The notes beneath the pieces are model-generated. The model saw only the letters and a program-made list of their open reading frames with translations, did not search any database and had not been told where the DNA came from. The position numbers and the translations under genes are program-made. Shown here piece by piece: positions 16,776-24,298 of a DNA stretch of 64,000 bases. The stretch is taken from NCBI GenBank assembly GCA_028284065.1, contig JANQSJ010000008.1, positions 62,001-126,000 on the forward strand. The letters are read 5' to 3'. The first letter of the stretch is position 1. The number at the start of each line of letters is the position of its first letter. The DNA is from Parvularculaceae bacterium. Its GTDB lineage: Bacteria > Pseudomonadota > Alphaproteobacteria > Caulobacterales > Parvularculaceae.

Positions 16776-17315
16776 ATGGACCGACGCCTCATCCTGATGC
16801 GGCACGCGAAATCGAGCTGGGAGGCGCCGGCGTCAAAGGATTTCGACCGCCCCCTGAACAGGCGCGGCCGCGACGCCGCGCCGCTTGTCGGCGCCGCGCT
16901 CGCCGCGCGCTGGCTTGTCCCGGACCTCGTGCTTTGCTCGCCGGCCGCGCGCACGCGTGAGACGCTGTCCCTCATCCTGCCGTCGCTGAGCCCGCGGCCG
17001 GAGACAGTGTTCCGTGAACGGCTTTATCTCGCCGACGTCGATCGACTGCTGGGGGAGATCGCCGAAGTCGCTCCACCTGTGCGCAAGCTCCTGGTGCTCG
17101 GGCATAATCCGGGCATGCAGGAGCTGGCGCTGCATCTCGCGGACCCGTCCGCCAGCGATGCGCAGGCGTTGCGCCAAATGGAAGAGAAGTACCCGACCGC
17201 CGCCGTCGCCGCCTTTTCCTTTAGCGCGGATGACTGGCGCGACCTCTCGCCCGGAACGGGCGCGCTCCTCGCCTATCTGACGCCAAAGGCCCTTGCGGCG
17301 CCCGGCGGCGCCTGA
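16776..17315 (+). CDS. SixA-like histidine phosphatase
   Basis: 179 residues of the histidine phosphatase superfamily, SixA branch. The phospho-acceptor motif is RHAKSSWE with His10, followed by FDRPLNRRGRDAA, SPAARTRETL and the second His in VLGHNPGMQEL. SixA-type enzymes dephosphorylate phosphohistidine, for example on HPr/NPr or phosphorelay proteins. The ATG at 16776 is preceded by GGAG; the in-frame ATG at 16764 overlaps that site and is less likely. It starts about 60 bases after selD on the same strand and may be cotranscribed, without an obvious functional link. Confidence 0.88.
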   Translation: MDRRLILMRHAKSSWEAPASKDFDRPLNRRGRDAAPLVGAALAARWLVPDLVLCSPAARTRETLSLILPSLSPRPETVFRERLYLADVDRLLGEIAEVAPPVRKLLVLGHNPGMQELALHLADPSASDAQALRQMEEKYPTAAVAAFSFSADDWRDLSPGTGALLAYLTPKALAAPGGA

Positions 17316-17331
17316 CCCGCCGCTCGCGAAC

Positions 17332-17381
17332 GCGCCTTTCCGGACGCCCGCGCGCGCGCCTTTCCGGACGCCCGCGCGCGC
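17332..17381. repeat. 24-bp direct repeat, two copies
   Basis: GCGCCTTTCCGGACGCCCGC begins at 17332 and again at 17356, giving a 24-base period followed by CG dinucleotide runs. It lies just after the SixA-like gene in non-coding DNA and looks like a small slippage duplication. Confidence 0.6.
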
Positions 17382-17408
17382 GTCAAAGCTGCGCTGACGC
17401 AGGAGACC

Positions 17409-17522
17409 TCATCCGTCATCGACAAGGCCCGGGTCATCGCGCCGCAATGCGCGCTGTTCATAGGTCCATCCGACTGCGCCGAGCGCCAACAGGATTGCCG
17501 TGACGCCAATCAGATGTTTCAT
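17409..17522 (-). CDS. Possible 37-residue single-pass membrane peptide
   Basis: A short frame reading MKHLIGVTAILLALGAVGW then a charged tail ending in LVDDG. One hydrophobic segment of about 16 residues after a Lys/His start suits a small inner-membrane peptide or a lipid-less signal anchor. A purine-rich GGGCGGGGG precedes the ATG. It sits between the SixA-like gene and an REP-like element; no family is recognised. The call rests on codon pattern and the membrane segment only. Confidence 0.4.
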   Translation of the reverse strand: MKHLIGVTAILLALGAVGWTYEQRALRRDDPGLVDDG

Positions 17523-17541
17523 ACGCCCCCGCCCGGCAGAT

Positions 17542-17593
17542 GCGCCGGATTATCGGAAAAGCCGGACCCTGCTGTTTCGCCCAGCGCTCTAAT
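17542..17593. repeat. REP-like intergenic palindrome, family B copy 2
   Basis: Same arrangement as 6774-6822: GCGCCGG at the left, TATCGGAAAAGCCGGA in the middle, TTTCGCCC then GCGCTCTAAT at the right. Arms are less perfect than in copy 1. It lies just past the stop of the SH3-domain lipoprotein gene. Confidence 0.55.
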
Positions 17594-17602
17594 ATAGAAA
17601 CG

Positions 17603-18337
17603 TCAATATAGAAACGTCGGGCCTTCCGCGCGCGCCGGCTCGACAGCCCAGCGTCCGTCTGTCTCGCAGGCGACGCCGGCCCAGCGGTCCGTCCGTCCCC
17701 GGAAGGAAAGGCGCTGTTCGAACGCGCGGCAGCGCTTCGGCGTCCGCGTCGGACCGCCAGCGAGTTCAAGCTCGGCGCCCGGCGCGCGAATCATCAGGTT
17801 CTCATGCACATAGCCGCGCACGCGGCCGTCGACGGCGACGAGATTCCACGGCTTGCCGACGACGCGTCCGACGACGTCAACGCCGGTCCCGACATCGAGC
17901 GTCTCAAGCGCCGGATAGGACGTCCCCGGACCGCGCCGCACGTTTGAGTTCCTGGTGAGCGCGTGCAGGCCGAGATCAGTCTCCAGCCGCTCGCCGAGAA
18001 AAAGGCTCGGCGGCATCGGCGGCGGATCGCCGTCAAGCCCGAGCCCGCCGAGGACATAGCGACCAGGCGTCACTTCTCCGCGCGCCGCCTCGCCGCGCCA
18101 GTTTCGCGGGTCGGTCCCTGGCGCGCTTAGCGCCGCCGCGAGCGCGCCCTCAAGCGCCTTGCGATCGCCGCCGGTCAAGCCCGCCGCCAGCCGCGATCCC
18201 GCGCCGGCATTGGCGACGGCGCCCGCTTCGCGGCCGCCCGGCCCGCTCGCGCAGGCCGCCAACGCGGCGAGCGCCAACCCTGCGCCGCACGCGCGCGCAA
18301 TGCTCTCTACTCTGACCGTCTTCACTCGCATTCCCAT
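17603..18337 (-). CDS. Lipoprotein with bacterial SH3 domain and surface-antigen-like C-terminus
   Basis: 244 residues. Lipoprotein signal with lipobox LAACAS. Residues about 120-185 form a bacterial SH3 domain (LTRNSNVRRGPGTSYPALETLDVGTGVDVVGRVVGKPWNLVAVDGRVRGYVHENLM), a fold that binds cell-wall peptides. The C-terminal RAFEQRLSFRGRTDRWAGVACETDGRWAV resembles the C-terminal block of the RT0821/17-kDa surface antigen group. The N-terminal mature part is Gly/Ala-rich with ALEGALAAAL and NWRGE motifs also seen in that group. Probably an outer-membrane or periplasmic cell-envelope protein. The stop lies within a 14-base duplication (AATATAGAAACGTC twice, 17591-17618). Confidence 0.72.
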   Translation of the reverse strand: MGMRVKTVRVESIARACGAGLALAALAACASGPGGREAGAVANAGAGSRLAAGLTGGDRKALEGALAAALSAPGTDPRNWRGEAARGEVTPGRYVLGGLGLDGDPPPMPPSLFLGERLETDLGLHALTRNSNVRRGPGTSYPALETLDVGTGVDVVGRVVGKPWNLVAVDGRVRGYVHENLMIRAPGAELELAGGPTRTPKRCRAFEQRLSFRGRTDRWAGVACETDGRWAVEPARAEGPTFLY

Positions 18338-18526
18338 AACTCTGTCGCCTGATGGCGCGAGGCTACTGCGAAGGCGCGCCGCGGTCCAACACCGAGAACG
18401 TTAACTATCGTCTTGGTTGCGCGCGCGCCCAAAACGCGAAAAACCGTCCGGCGGCCTTGTCGGCGCGCCGAACGGCGAGGCTTTGGGTTCGCTCGCGCCC
18501 CATGCGGCGAGGCGCGATCTCGCGGA

Positions 18527-19003
18527 TCAGGCGCGGATCCTGATCCGCGCGCGCCGGGAGCAACTGCGCGCCGCGACGCGCTCCAGCCGGCGATAGCGAA
18601 TGAGGTCGGCGTCGACGCCCACCGGCGTCACCGTGCACACGCGACGCGGTCCGCGACGGCGATAGACAATCTCCTCGGTGACGATAATCCGCGCGCGGCC
18701 CCGCGCCGGAATGACGTCACGAAAGACAAGCTGGCGGCCGCCGCGCCGGGCGCGATTGGCGCCGCGATACCCAACCCTCGAAACATCGCCGCGAACGACG
18801 ACAGTCCGGTTGGGACCTGCGCGGTAGAACCGATCGCCGGCGACGCAGCCGCGCGGCGTGAACGCGCGTCCGCGATCGTCATAAACGACGTCGCAAGGCG
18901 CGGCGCGATTGCGCGCCTCAGCGGGCGCGATTCCGATAAAGGCGAAAGTCAGCGCAGCGGAGATAGCGGCGCGGACGGCTGGTTGTGCAAGGACTGCACG
19001 CAT
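18527..19003 (-). CDS. Exported Arg-rich protein of unknown function
   Basis: 158 residues. Clear signal peptide (RAVLAQPAVRAAISAALTFAFIGIAPAEA), then a basic mature domain with four Cys (CDVVYDDRG, RGCVAGD, RVCTVTP, RSCSRR), probably two disulfides. Repeated YRRR and RGR-rich segments suggest interaction with nucleic acid or polysaccharide but this is not testable here. A strong GAGGAGG lies eight bases before the ATG, supporting the start. No family recognised. Confidence 0.7.
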   Translation of the reverse strand: MRAVLAQPAVRAAISAALTFAFIGIAPAEARNRAAPCDVVYDDRGRAFTPRGCVAGDRFYRAGPNRTVVVRGDVSRVGYRGANRARRGGRQLVFRDVIPARGRARIIVTEEIVYRRRGPRRVCTVTPVGVDADLIRYRRLERVAARSCSRRARIRIRA

Positions 19004-19202
19004 GACAGACCCTCCTCAAGGTTGCGGCGCCCCAGCCGCTGACACAACGGATACCGACTAATTTGGGCGACAATGAGTTGCGCGCGCGGGGATTTGTTCG
19101 CGCAGGAGCCGGCGCCGGCGCCGTTTCGCCCCAATTTGATTTCGCCGCGCGTTCGGCGTGGGGCGGGAAGCGCGGCTGTGACGCTTAATGCATCGGACGA
19201 TA

Positions 19203-19340
19203 AATCCCCATCGCCGTCCTTCGAGACGATTTTTCTCCTCATTTTGAGGAGCCAGCCTTTTGAGTGGATTGGGGCCCCAAGCCCAGTCAACCGTCTCGAA
19301 GGACGAGGAGAAAAACCCCTCAGGATGAGGCAATGGGGAT
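19203..19340. repeat. BIME-like cluster of nested inverted repeats
   Basis: CGTCCTTCGAGACG (19215-19228) is repeated in inverse as CGTCTCGAAGGACG (19292-19305). Between them are CTCCTC/GAGGAG (about 19235-19252) and the palindrome TTGGGGCCCCAA (19269-19280). Outer ATCCCCAT and ATGGGGAT arms close the element, and CCTCAGGATGAGG follows at 19318. TCCTTCGAGACG with CCTCAGGATGAGG is a very common extragenic palindrome type in alphaproteobacteria. It occupies the space between the Arg-rich exported protein gene and the DUF1491 gene. Confidence 0.72.
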
Positions 19341-19357
19341 GTATCGCGCGAAGCGCT

Positions 19358-19729
19358 CTAAAGCAGAAACGCGCGGCCCAGCGGGTCCTCGATCTCGATC
19401 ACCCAGAGGTCAGGATCGCGATCGACCTCGCGCGCGATGAACGCGTCGATGTCGGCTTCGGACGCGACGCCGCCGAGCGCCTGGCGCCAGCCGCGCGCGC
19501 CGTCCTCAAGAACCGCTTCATAATGGGCGAGCGCCGCCGGTCCGCTGATCGCCGCGGCGACGTCTTCAGGCATCCCGGGGGCGTCGCGGCCGAGAAAGAC
19601 CTTCACGATCACCGCGCCGGCGTCGTCGTCGCCATGGCGCGCAATCGCAGCGAAGGCGCCGCCGGCCTGCGCGCGGCGCAGATGCGCGCTGACGCGTACG
19701 GATGTTTTAAGACGCGGTTCGGACTCCAC
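19358..19729 (-). CDS. DUF1491 family protein
   Basis: 123 residues matching the alphaproteobacterial DUF1491 family: LKTSVRVSAHLRRAQAGGAFAAIARHGDDDAGAVIVKVFL, then GWRQALGGVASEADIDAFIAREVDRDPDLWVIEIEDPLGRAFL. Length is normal for the family. No signal or membrane segment, so cytoplasmic. It begins six bases after the stop of the histidine kinase gene and is almost certainly cotranscribed with it. Biochemical role unknown. Confidence 0.85.
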   Translation of the reverse strand: MESEPRLKTSVRVSAHLRRAQAGGAFAAIARHGDDDAGAVIVKVFLGRDAPGMPEDVAAAISGPAALAHYEAVLEDGARGWRQALGGVASEADIDAFIAREVDRDPDLWVIEIEDPLGRAFLL

Positions 19730-19735
19730 CAGGAG

Positions 19736-21154
19736 TTAAGCGGCGGCGCGGGCGCGGCGCCGGGCCGCCTCGCGCCTGCGCGCCTCAATGCGCTCAAGCT
19801 GGGTAGGCGCAAAGGGGGCGGGCGCCGAGGGGATGCGGCGCTCGGGCGCGCGCGCGGCGCCGCTGCGGTCGAGGGGCAGCTCCAGACGCGCGGTCACGCC
19901 TTCGCCGGGGGCGGACGCGATCTTCAGGGCGCCGCCATGCAGCTCGGCGAGCTTGAAGGCGAGCGACAGGCCAAGGCCCGCCCCGTCCGCGCCGCGCACG
20001 CCGGCGCCTTGCGCGTCGGTAAAGCGGGGGCCCAGTTTCTCAAGCGCGGCGGCGTCCATGCCGATGCCGGTGTCGGCGACGGTGAAGACAAGATACTCGT
20101 CCGTACCGGCGCCATCGTCTCCGCCAAGCTCATCCCGCCCATTTGCGCCGCGCGACGTTGAGACGCTGACGCGCACTTCGCCGTCGCTCGTGAATTTCAC
20201 TGCGTTCGCAAGGAGGTTGACCAGTATCTGGCGCACCGCGCGCGGATCGAACGCGCATTCCGGCGTCGCCGTGTCGAGGTCGACGACAAGCGTAAGGCCG
20301 TTTTTCTCCGCCGTCTGGCGCACCATCGCGGCGCATTCCTCCGCGATCCGGTTCGGGTCGGCGATGACCGGCGCGAGCGTCAGGCGGTCCGCCTCAATGC
20401 GCGCAAGATCGAGGATCGATTTGACGAGATCGAGAAGATGCGCGCCCGACGCATGGATATGGTCGGCGTATTCCGCGTAGCGCGGGTGGCCGAGCGGCCC
20501 GAAGGTCTCCTCGCGCAGCGCGTCAGCGAAGCCGATGACCGCGTTCAGCGGCGTTTTCATTTCGTGGCTCAGGTCCGCCAGCGCCGCCGCGCCGGAGCGC
20601 GATTCGGACCGCGCCGCGTCGAGGCTGCGGGCGAGGCGTTCCTGCGAGCGCGTCTCTTCGGTGCGGTCGAGGATGAGGACAGACGCAGGCGCCCTCTCCC
20701 GCGGCGCCATGATGATCTCGAATGCGCCCACCGAGCCGTCGGGCCGGCGGCCATGGGCGATGAGCCGCGACGGCCCGCCGGCCGCGCACGCCGCAGCGAC
20801 GCGGCCGCGATCCTCCGGCATGAACCAGTCCGGGAAGCTCGGCGCGCGATTTCCGCATTCGGCGTCATGCTCCGCCGCAGCGGACAGCATCGCCGCCGCC
20901 CCGGCCCCGGCGTCGGCGACCGCGCCGTCCGGTCCGACCGACACGCCGACGCAGCCTGCGCCGTCAAAGAGCCCAGCGCCCGCCGCAGCCGCAGGCGCGG
21001 CCGAGGCGTCCTCGACGCGGCGTTTGCGGAAGATGCGGCTAAAGAGAGTCACGTCGCGCCCTTTGACAACTCGCGAGACAATTCGCCGAATTATTCGCCA
21101 AACCGATCGCCAAACCGCTTGTTGGACCGAGCAAGGGCCCGCCCGCGCGGTCAT
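19736..21154 (-). CDS. Sensor histidine kinase with PAS-like input domain
   Basis: About 438-472 residues depending on start. The HisKA helix has the H-box LSHEMKTPLNAVIGFADALREETFGPLG, a pattern common in alphaproteobacterial PleC/DivJ/PdhS-type cell-cycle kinases. The ATPase domain has an N-box DPRAVRQILVNLLANAVKFTSDG, G1 VADTGIGMD and G2 GADGAGLGLSLAFKLAELHGG. The N-terminal part is a PAS-like sensor without obvious membrane helices, so a soluble kinase is likely. ATG at 21154 adds a short region rich in WR/RI/RR; a GTG at 21052 (then TLFSRIFRKRR) is a reasonable alternative start. No response regulator is adjacent; DUF1491 follows six bases downstream. Confidence 0.85.
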   Translation of the reverse strand: MTARAGPCSVQQAVWRSVWRIIRRIVSRVVKGRDVTLFSRIFRKRRVEDASAAPAAAAGAGLFDGAGCVGVSVGPDGAVADAGAGAAAMLSAAAEHDAECGNRAPSFPDWFMPEDRGRVAAACAAGGPSRLIAHGRRPDGSVGAFEIIMAPRERAPASVLILDRTEETRSQERLARSLDAARSESRSGAAALADLSHEMKTPLNAVIGFADALREETFGPLGHPRYAEYADHIHASGAHLLDLVKSILDLARIEADRLTLAPVIADPNRIAEECAAMVRQTAEKNGLTLVVDLDTATPECAFDPRAVRQILVNLLANAVKFTSDGEVRVSVSTSRGANGRDELGGDDGAGTDEYLVFTVADTGIGMDAAALEKLGPRFTDAQGAGVRGADGAGLGLSLAFKLAELHGGALKIASAPGEGVTARLELPLDRSGAARAPERRIPSAPAPFAPTQLERIEARRREAARRRARAAA

Positions 21155-21662
21155 GCTTAACTGATATTAAGAGTCTGACCGCTTCCTTAACAAATAATGA
21201 AGGGCGGAAAAACGAAGGGTTTTTGCGGCCGAAACGAAAATGCGTCCGCTCAGCGCAAATGAATTCCTGACGCGCGCGTCTAAACTCGTCTCGAATTTGG
21301 CGATAAAGGCGCTAGTATATATGACAGGAAGTTAAAGTGGGCGTGCGTAGGGTGGTCTCCAGGCGGCGGCGCATTGGCCGCGTCTCTTTCATGTGGGTGG
21401 ACGGCCGAATAGGCCAGCGGAACGTCTGACGGACTCTTTCGAAATTTCTGAGGCGATCGCCAATGGATCGGCCGGTCGGCGCGGCGTTGAGCGGCGGCGA
21501 GAAATTTCTGTCGGGCGGTCCGCCGGCGGTAGAACCGAAGCGCCAGATCCCGCAGTAGAAAGACACGGTCGGTCCGCATGGCGCGGAACGTCGCGACGCC
21601 GGTGGAGAAGCGCCGAGTTAGGCGCCGAGTGTGAAGCGCCATTAGTGGTTCTGGAGCAGTAG
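21155..21662. other. Gene-free region of about 500 bases
   Basis: Divergent promoter region between the histidine kinase and the exported protein at 21663. The part nearest the kinase (21160-21330) is AT-richer, with ATTAAGAGTC and TAACAAATAATGAAGG, and probably carries the kinase promoter. Overlapping open frames on both strands between 21280 and 21662 show no family features, signal peptides or ribosome sites and were not accepted. Confidence 0.4.
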
Positions 21663-22727
21663 ATGACGAGTAAAACGATCTTCAGCGCGGCCATCCCGCG
21701 CGCAACGATCTCACGCTTAACAGTCTCGCGCATTAAGAAACGCATTGGCTCGGCGGCCCGTATCGCGTGCTGGGGCGCGGCCTCGCTCACCGCGTTTGCG
21801 GCGACCACCGGCGCGGGCGCCGATTCCCTCGCCCAGCCGGCCCAGCCGGCGCTCGAACGCCAGGCCGCCGCCTATGTGCAGTTCCGCCAGGACGTCGCCA
21901 AGATTGAGGGCATACCGTTCACCAGCGCCGAAACGACCCGCGAAGCGCATCGCCTCCTCTCCGCCCATAACGCGCAGGACCTGACCTCCGGCTGGATGGC
22001 TTACGCCGCGCTCCTCGCGGCGGAGACCGAAGAGTTCGGCGACGCCATCGAAGCCTATGTGAAGTCGAACAAGCGCAAGAAAGGCACCCGCCTGAAAGGC
22101 CGCGACGCGCTCCTCGCCGAGCTTGGCGAGAACCCCCGTTTCGCCCGCAAGCTGAAAGGCTCCGAGGCCGCCATCGACCGCATCCTGAAGACCACCGTCG
22201 CCGACGGCGCGCGGATCGTCACCCTCGGCGAGGCGTTCAAGCAGCAGGCCTACGCCATGCAGAAGACCCGGTGGGGCAAGGTGAAGCTCTCCCCGGCGCA
22301 AAAGCGCCTCTCAGAAGCCCATAGTTTCGCCGCAAGCCGGCCCTACCCGTCGACGCCGGACATCCCGAAGCGCGAAGGCGGCAAGGGCGTCATTGCGCCG
22401 TCCCTGACGGGCCTTGCCGGCGAGTGGTCGCCGAACTGGGGCGCGCGCGAGGCGCCGGGCGACGCGGATTCAACATCGGACGCGGTGATGGACCGCATCC
22501 TCAACCTCGCCGTGCGCTACTCGATCGGCGGCCTCAATCCGAAAATCGTCGAGGTCTACTCGCGCAATCGAAAGTCGAACCAGTGCCTTTCCATGGCGAC
22601 GCTGACCCTCAACCAGTGCATCGCGGCGACGCGCACGCCCTATGAGGAGGCCTTCTGCCTTGGCGAGCACGCCCTCAACGACGTCGCCGGCTGCATCGGC
22701 TGGGTGGCGGCGCCGAACGCGAGCTAA
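21663..22727 (+). CDS. Exported protein of unknown function
   Basis: 354 residues. Basic N-terminus then a hydrophobic stretch (IACWGAASLTAFAATTGAGADS) looks like a signal peptide with a long n-region; an internal start may be the true one. The mature part is helical, with a basic patch SNKRKKGTRLKGRDALLAELGENPRFARKLKG, and ends in a Cys-containing block NQCLSMATLTLNQCIAATRTPYEEAFCLGEHALNDVAGCIGW with four Cys, probably two disulfides. I recognise no family. A good intrinsic terminator (22756-22785) follows. Confidence 0.7.
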   Translation: MTSKTIFSAAIPRATISRLTVSRIKKRIGSAARIACWGAASLTAFAATTGAGADSLAQPAQPALERQAAAYVQFRQDVAKIEGIPFTSAETTREAHRLLSAHNAQDLTSGWMAYAALLAAETEEFGDAIEAYVKSNKRKKGTRLKGRDALLAELGENPRFARKLKGSEAAIDRILKTTVADGARIVTLGEAFKQQAYAMQKTRWGKVKLSPAQKRLSEAHSFAASRPYPSTPDIPKREGGKGVIAPSLTGLAGEWSPNWGAREAPGDADSTSDAVMDRILNLAVRYSIGGLNPKIVEVYSRNRKSNQCLSMATLTLNQCIAATRTPYEEAFCLGEHALNDVAGCIGWVAAPNAS

Positions 22728-22755
22728 CGCGCGCCCTTCAAAGCTGGCTAGACTA

Positions 22756-22785
22756 AGCCGTCGGCCCCGCGCCGGCGGCTTTTTC
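22756..22785 (+). terminator. Intrinsic terminator after the exported protein gene
   Basis: Stem AGCCGTCGG / CCGGCGGCT (22756-22764 and 22772-22780, one G-T pair) followed directly by TTTTC and a T-rich stretch. Position 29 bases after the stop codon at 22727 fits termination of that gene before the SMR transporter. Confidence 0.8.
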
Positions 22786-22810
22786 TGTTTAGCTATCTTG
22801 AGGGGACCCC

Positions 22811-23134
22811 ATGACCGCCTGGATTTTACTGTTGACCGCCGTCGGGTTTGAAGTGGCGGGCACGACGCTTCTGAAGCTCTCGGACGGGTTTGAGAAACCG
22901 CTTATCGGCCTCGCCGCGCTCGCCGCCTATTCGACGTCGTTCTGGTTTTTCGCCCCGGCGATAAAGGTCATACCCGTCGGGGTGGCGTACGCGGTCTGGG
23001 CCGGCCTCGGCATTCTCGCCGCAGCGATCATCGGGCTTTTCCTGTTCGGACAGAGGCTCGGCGGGCCGCAAGTTATCTTTATCGCGCTCATTCTCATCGG
23101 CGCGGTGGGCCTCAGGCTGACGACGCCGGACTAG
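22811..23134 (+). CDS. Small multidrug resistance (SMR) family transporter
   Basis: 107 residues with four transmembrane helices, the standard SMR length. The essential membrane Glu14 is in GFEVAGTTLLKLSDG; YAVWAGLGILAAAIIGLFLFGQRL is the conserved third/fourth helix region. It would exchange protons for cationic drugs or guanidinium-like compounds as a dual-topology dimer. Assignment between EmrE-like and guanidinium exporters is not safe from these residues. Its GAGGGGA ribosome site is at about 22800. Confidence 0.92.
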   Translation: MTAWILLLTAVGFEVAGTTLLKLSDGFEKPLIGLAALAAYSTSFWFFAPAIKVIPVGVAYAVWAGLGILAAAIIGLFLFGQRLGGPQVIFIALILIGAVGLRLTTPD

Positions 23135-23228
23135 CAAAACTCCCGGCCCTACCCGCGGCCCTACTTTTGAACGCCCGCGACCGCCGGGCGCGTTGCGTTT
23201 CGACGCTGCGACGCCTAACTCGCACGCC

Positions 23229-23651
23229 ATGCCGAGCTTTGACGACATCGTGGCGGACTTCGCGTTCCTTGACGACTGGGACGATCGCTACAAATACCTC
23301 ATCGACCTTGGGCGATCCCTGCCCGCCTATCCGGAAGACGCCCGCGACGAGGCCCGCAAGGTGAAGGGATGCGCCAGCCAGGTATGGTTGAACCCGTCCA
23401 TCGACGGCGCCGGACCTAAGGCGGTCGTTTCCTTCGAGGGCGATTCCGACGCGCATATCGTCAAGGGGCTCGTGGCGGTGCTGCTGGCGCTCTATTCCGG
23501 CCGGACCGCGGCGGAGATCGCCAAGACCGACGCCGGCGCGGCGCTTGCGCCGCTCGACCTCGGCGGACACCTGACCCCGCAGCGCTCCAACGGCCTTGCG
23601 GCGATGGCGACGCGCATCCGCGAGATCGCCGCCGACGCGGCGGCGGTCTGA
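23229..23651 (+). CDS. sufE: SufE family cysteine desulfurase activator
   Basis: 140 residues. SufE accepts persulfide sulfur from the cysteine desulfurase SufS for iron-sulfur cluster assembly. The acceptor Cys48 is in KVKGCASQVWL, and FDDIVADFAFLDDWDDRYKYLIDLGRSLP and GLVAVLLALYSGRTAAEI are family hallmarks. The ATG at 23229 (MPSFDDIV) gives the standard family length; the frame upstream lacks conservation. No other suf genes are adjacent; it converges on the DnaA-domain gene with only four bases between stops. Confidence 0.93.
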   Translation: MPSFDDIVADFAFLDDWDDRYKYLIDLGRSLPAYPEDARDEARKVKGCASQVWLNPSIDGAGPKAVVSFEGDSDAHIVKGLVAVLLALYSGRTAAEIAKTDAGAALAPLDLGGHLTPQRSNGLAAMATRIREIAADAAAV

Positions 23652-23655
23652 ACCC

Positions 23656-24105
23656 TCAGGCGATGCGGACGCGCCCGAAATCGAAGGATTTCTTTTCCGG
23701 CGCGCCGTCCCGCGACGGCGTGGCCGCGCCGCCCTCATAGCCCTCATACATGTCCGGCGAAATTCGTTCCTCGAGGCGCAGGCTCAGCGCATCCTCCAGA
23801 ACCGCGAGCTGCTTTTCGAACACCGCAACGTCGCGGCGATCCTCTATCGCGTGGCAGGCGTGGCTGACCGTCGACGGTTCGCGCCCGAACTCAATCGACA
23901 CGTCGCGCACCGACAGACCGCCCACCACATGACACAGGTACATCGCCATCTGCCGCGCGAAGGCGACATTGCCGCGCTGCCGGCTGGCGGTGGACAGCCG
24001 CGCGAGCGGCACGTTGAACGCTTCGGACATCACCTCCAGCGCAGCCAGCGAAATGGCGGCGCGCAGGCGCGGCGGCGCGGACCCTGACGGCGGCGGCGTT
24101 GCCAT
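23656..24105 (-). CDS. Stand-alone DnaA domain IV (HTH) protein
   Basis: 149 residues whose centre matches the C-terminal DNA-binding domain of DnaA: ARLSTASRQRGNVAFARQMAMYLCHVVGGLSVRDVSIEFGREPSTVSHACHAIEDRRD. The residues GREPSTVSHA correspond to the DnaA signature that reads the DnaA box. There is no AAA+ domain, so it cannot act as an initiator; it could compete for DnaA boxes or act as a transcription factor. It converges with sufE. The upstream region (24106-24298) is AT-richer and contains inverted repeats that could be its own operator. Confidence 0.85.
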   Translation of the reverse strand: MATPPPSGSAPPRLRAAISLAALEVMSEAFNVPLARLSTASRQRGNVAFARQMAMYLCHVVGGLSVRDVSIEFGREPSTVSHACHAIEDRRDVAVFEKQLAVLEDALSLRLEERISPDMYEGYEGGAATPSRDGAPEKKSFDFGRVRIA

Positions 24106-24205
24106 ATGGAACTCCCTCGTCGAACGCCCTGTGGCGCGCGGCCCATCTCAAGGCGGGCCGTGCAACCATAAGTGCGCGACAAAGGTGTTCGAAAAGTATG
24201 CCGTG

Positions 24206-24249
24206 TTTGGCGAATCTTTTGTCGCCGCTACGCCAAATCGACTAGTCGA
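24206..24249. promoter_or_regulatory. Inverted repeats in the promoter region of the DnaA-domain gene
   Basis: TTTGGCG (24206-24212) and CGCCAAA (24231-24237) form an interrupted inverted repeat, followed by the palindrome TCGACTAGTCGA (24238-24249). A GANTC site (GAATC) overlaps the left arm. Located about 100-145 bases upstream of the DnaA-domain gene start and close to the end of the antiporter operon. Candidate operator; binding protein unknown. Confidence 0.45.
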
Positions 24250-24298
24250 AACGCCGTGGCAAAATGCAATGGGCGACGGTCCCGCCCCCGCGCGCCGC

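Noticed and set aside
21280-21642. Overlapping frames of 80-140 codons in the gap before 21663
   Set aside because: They lack ribosome sites and family features on either strand.
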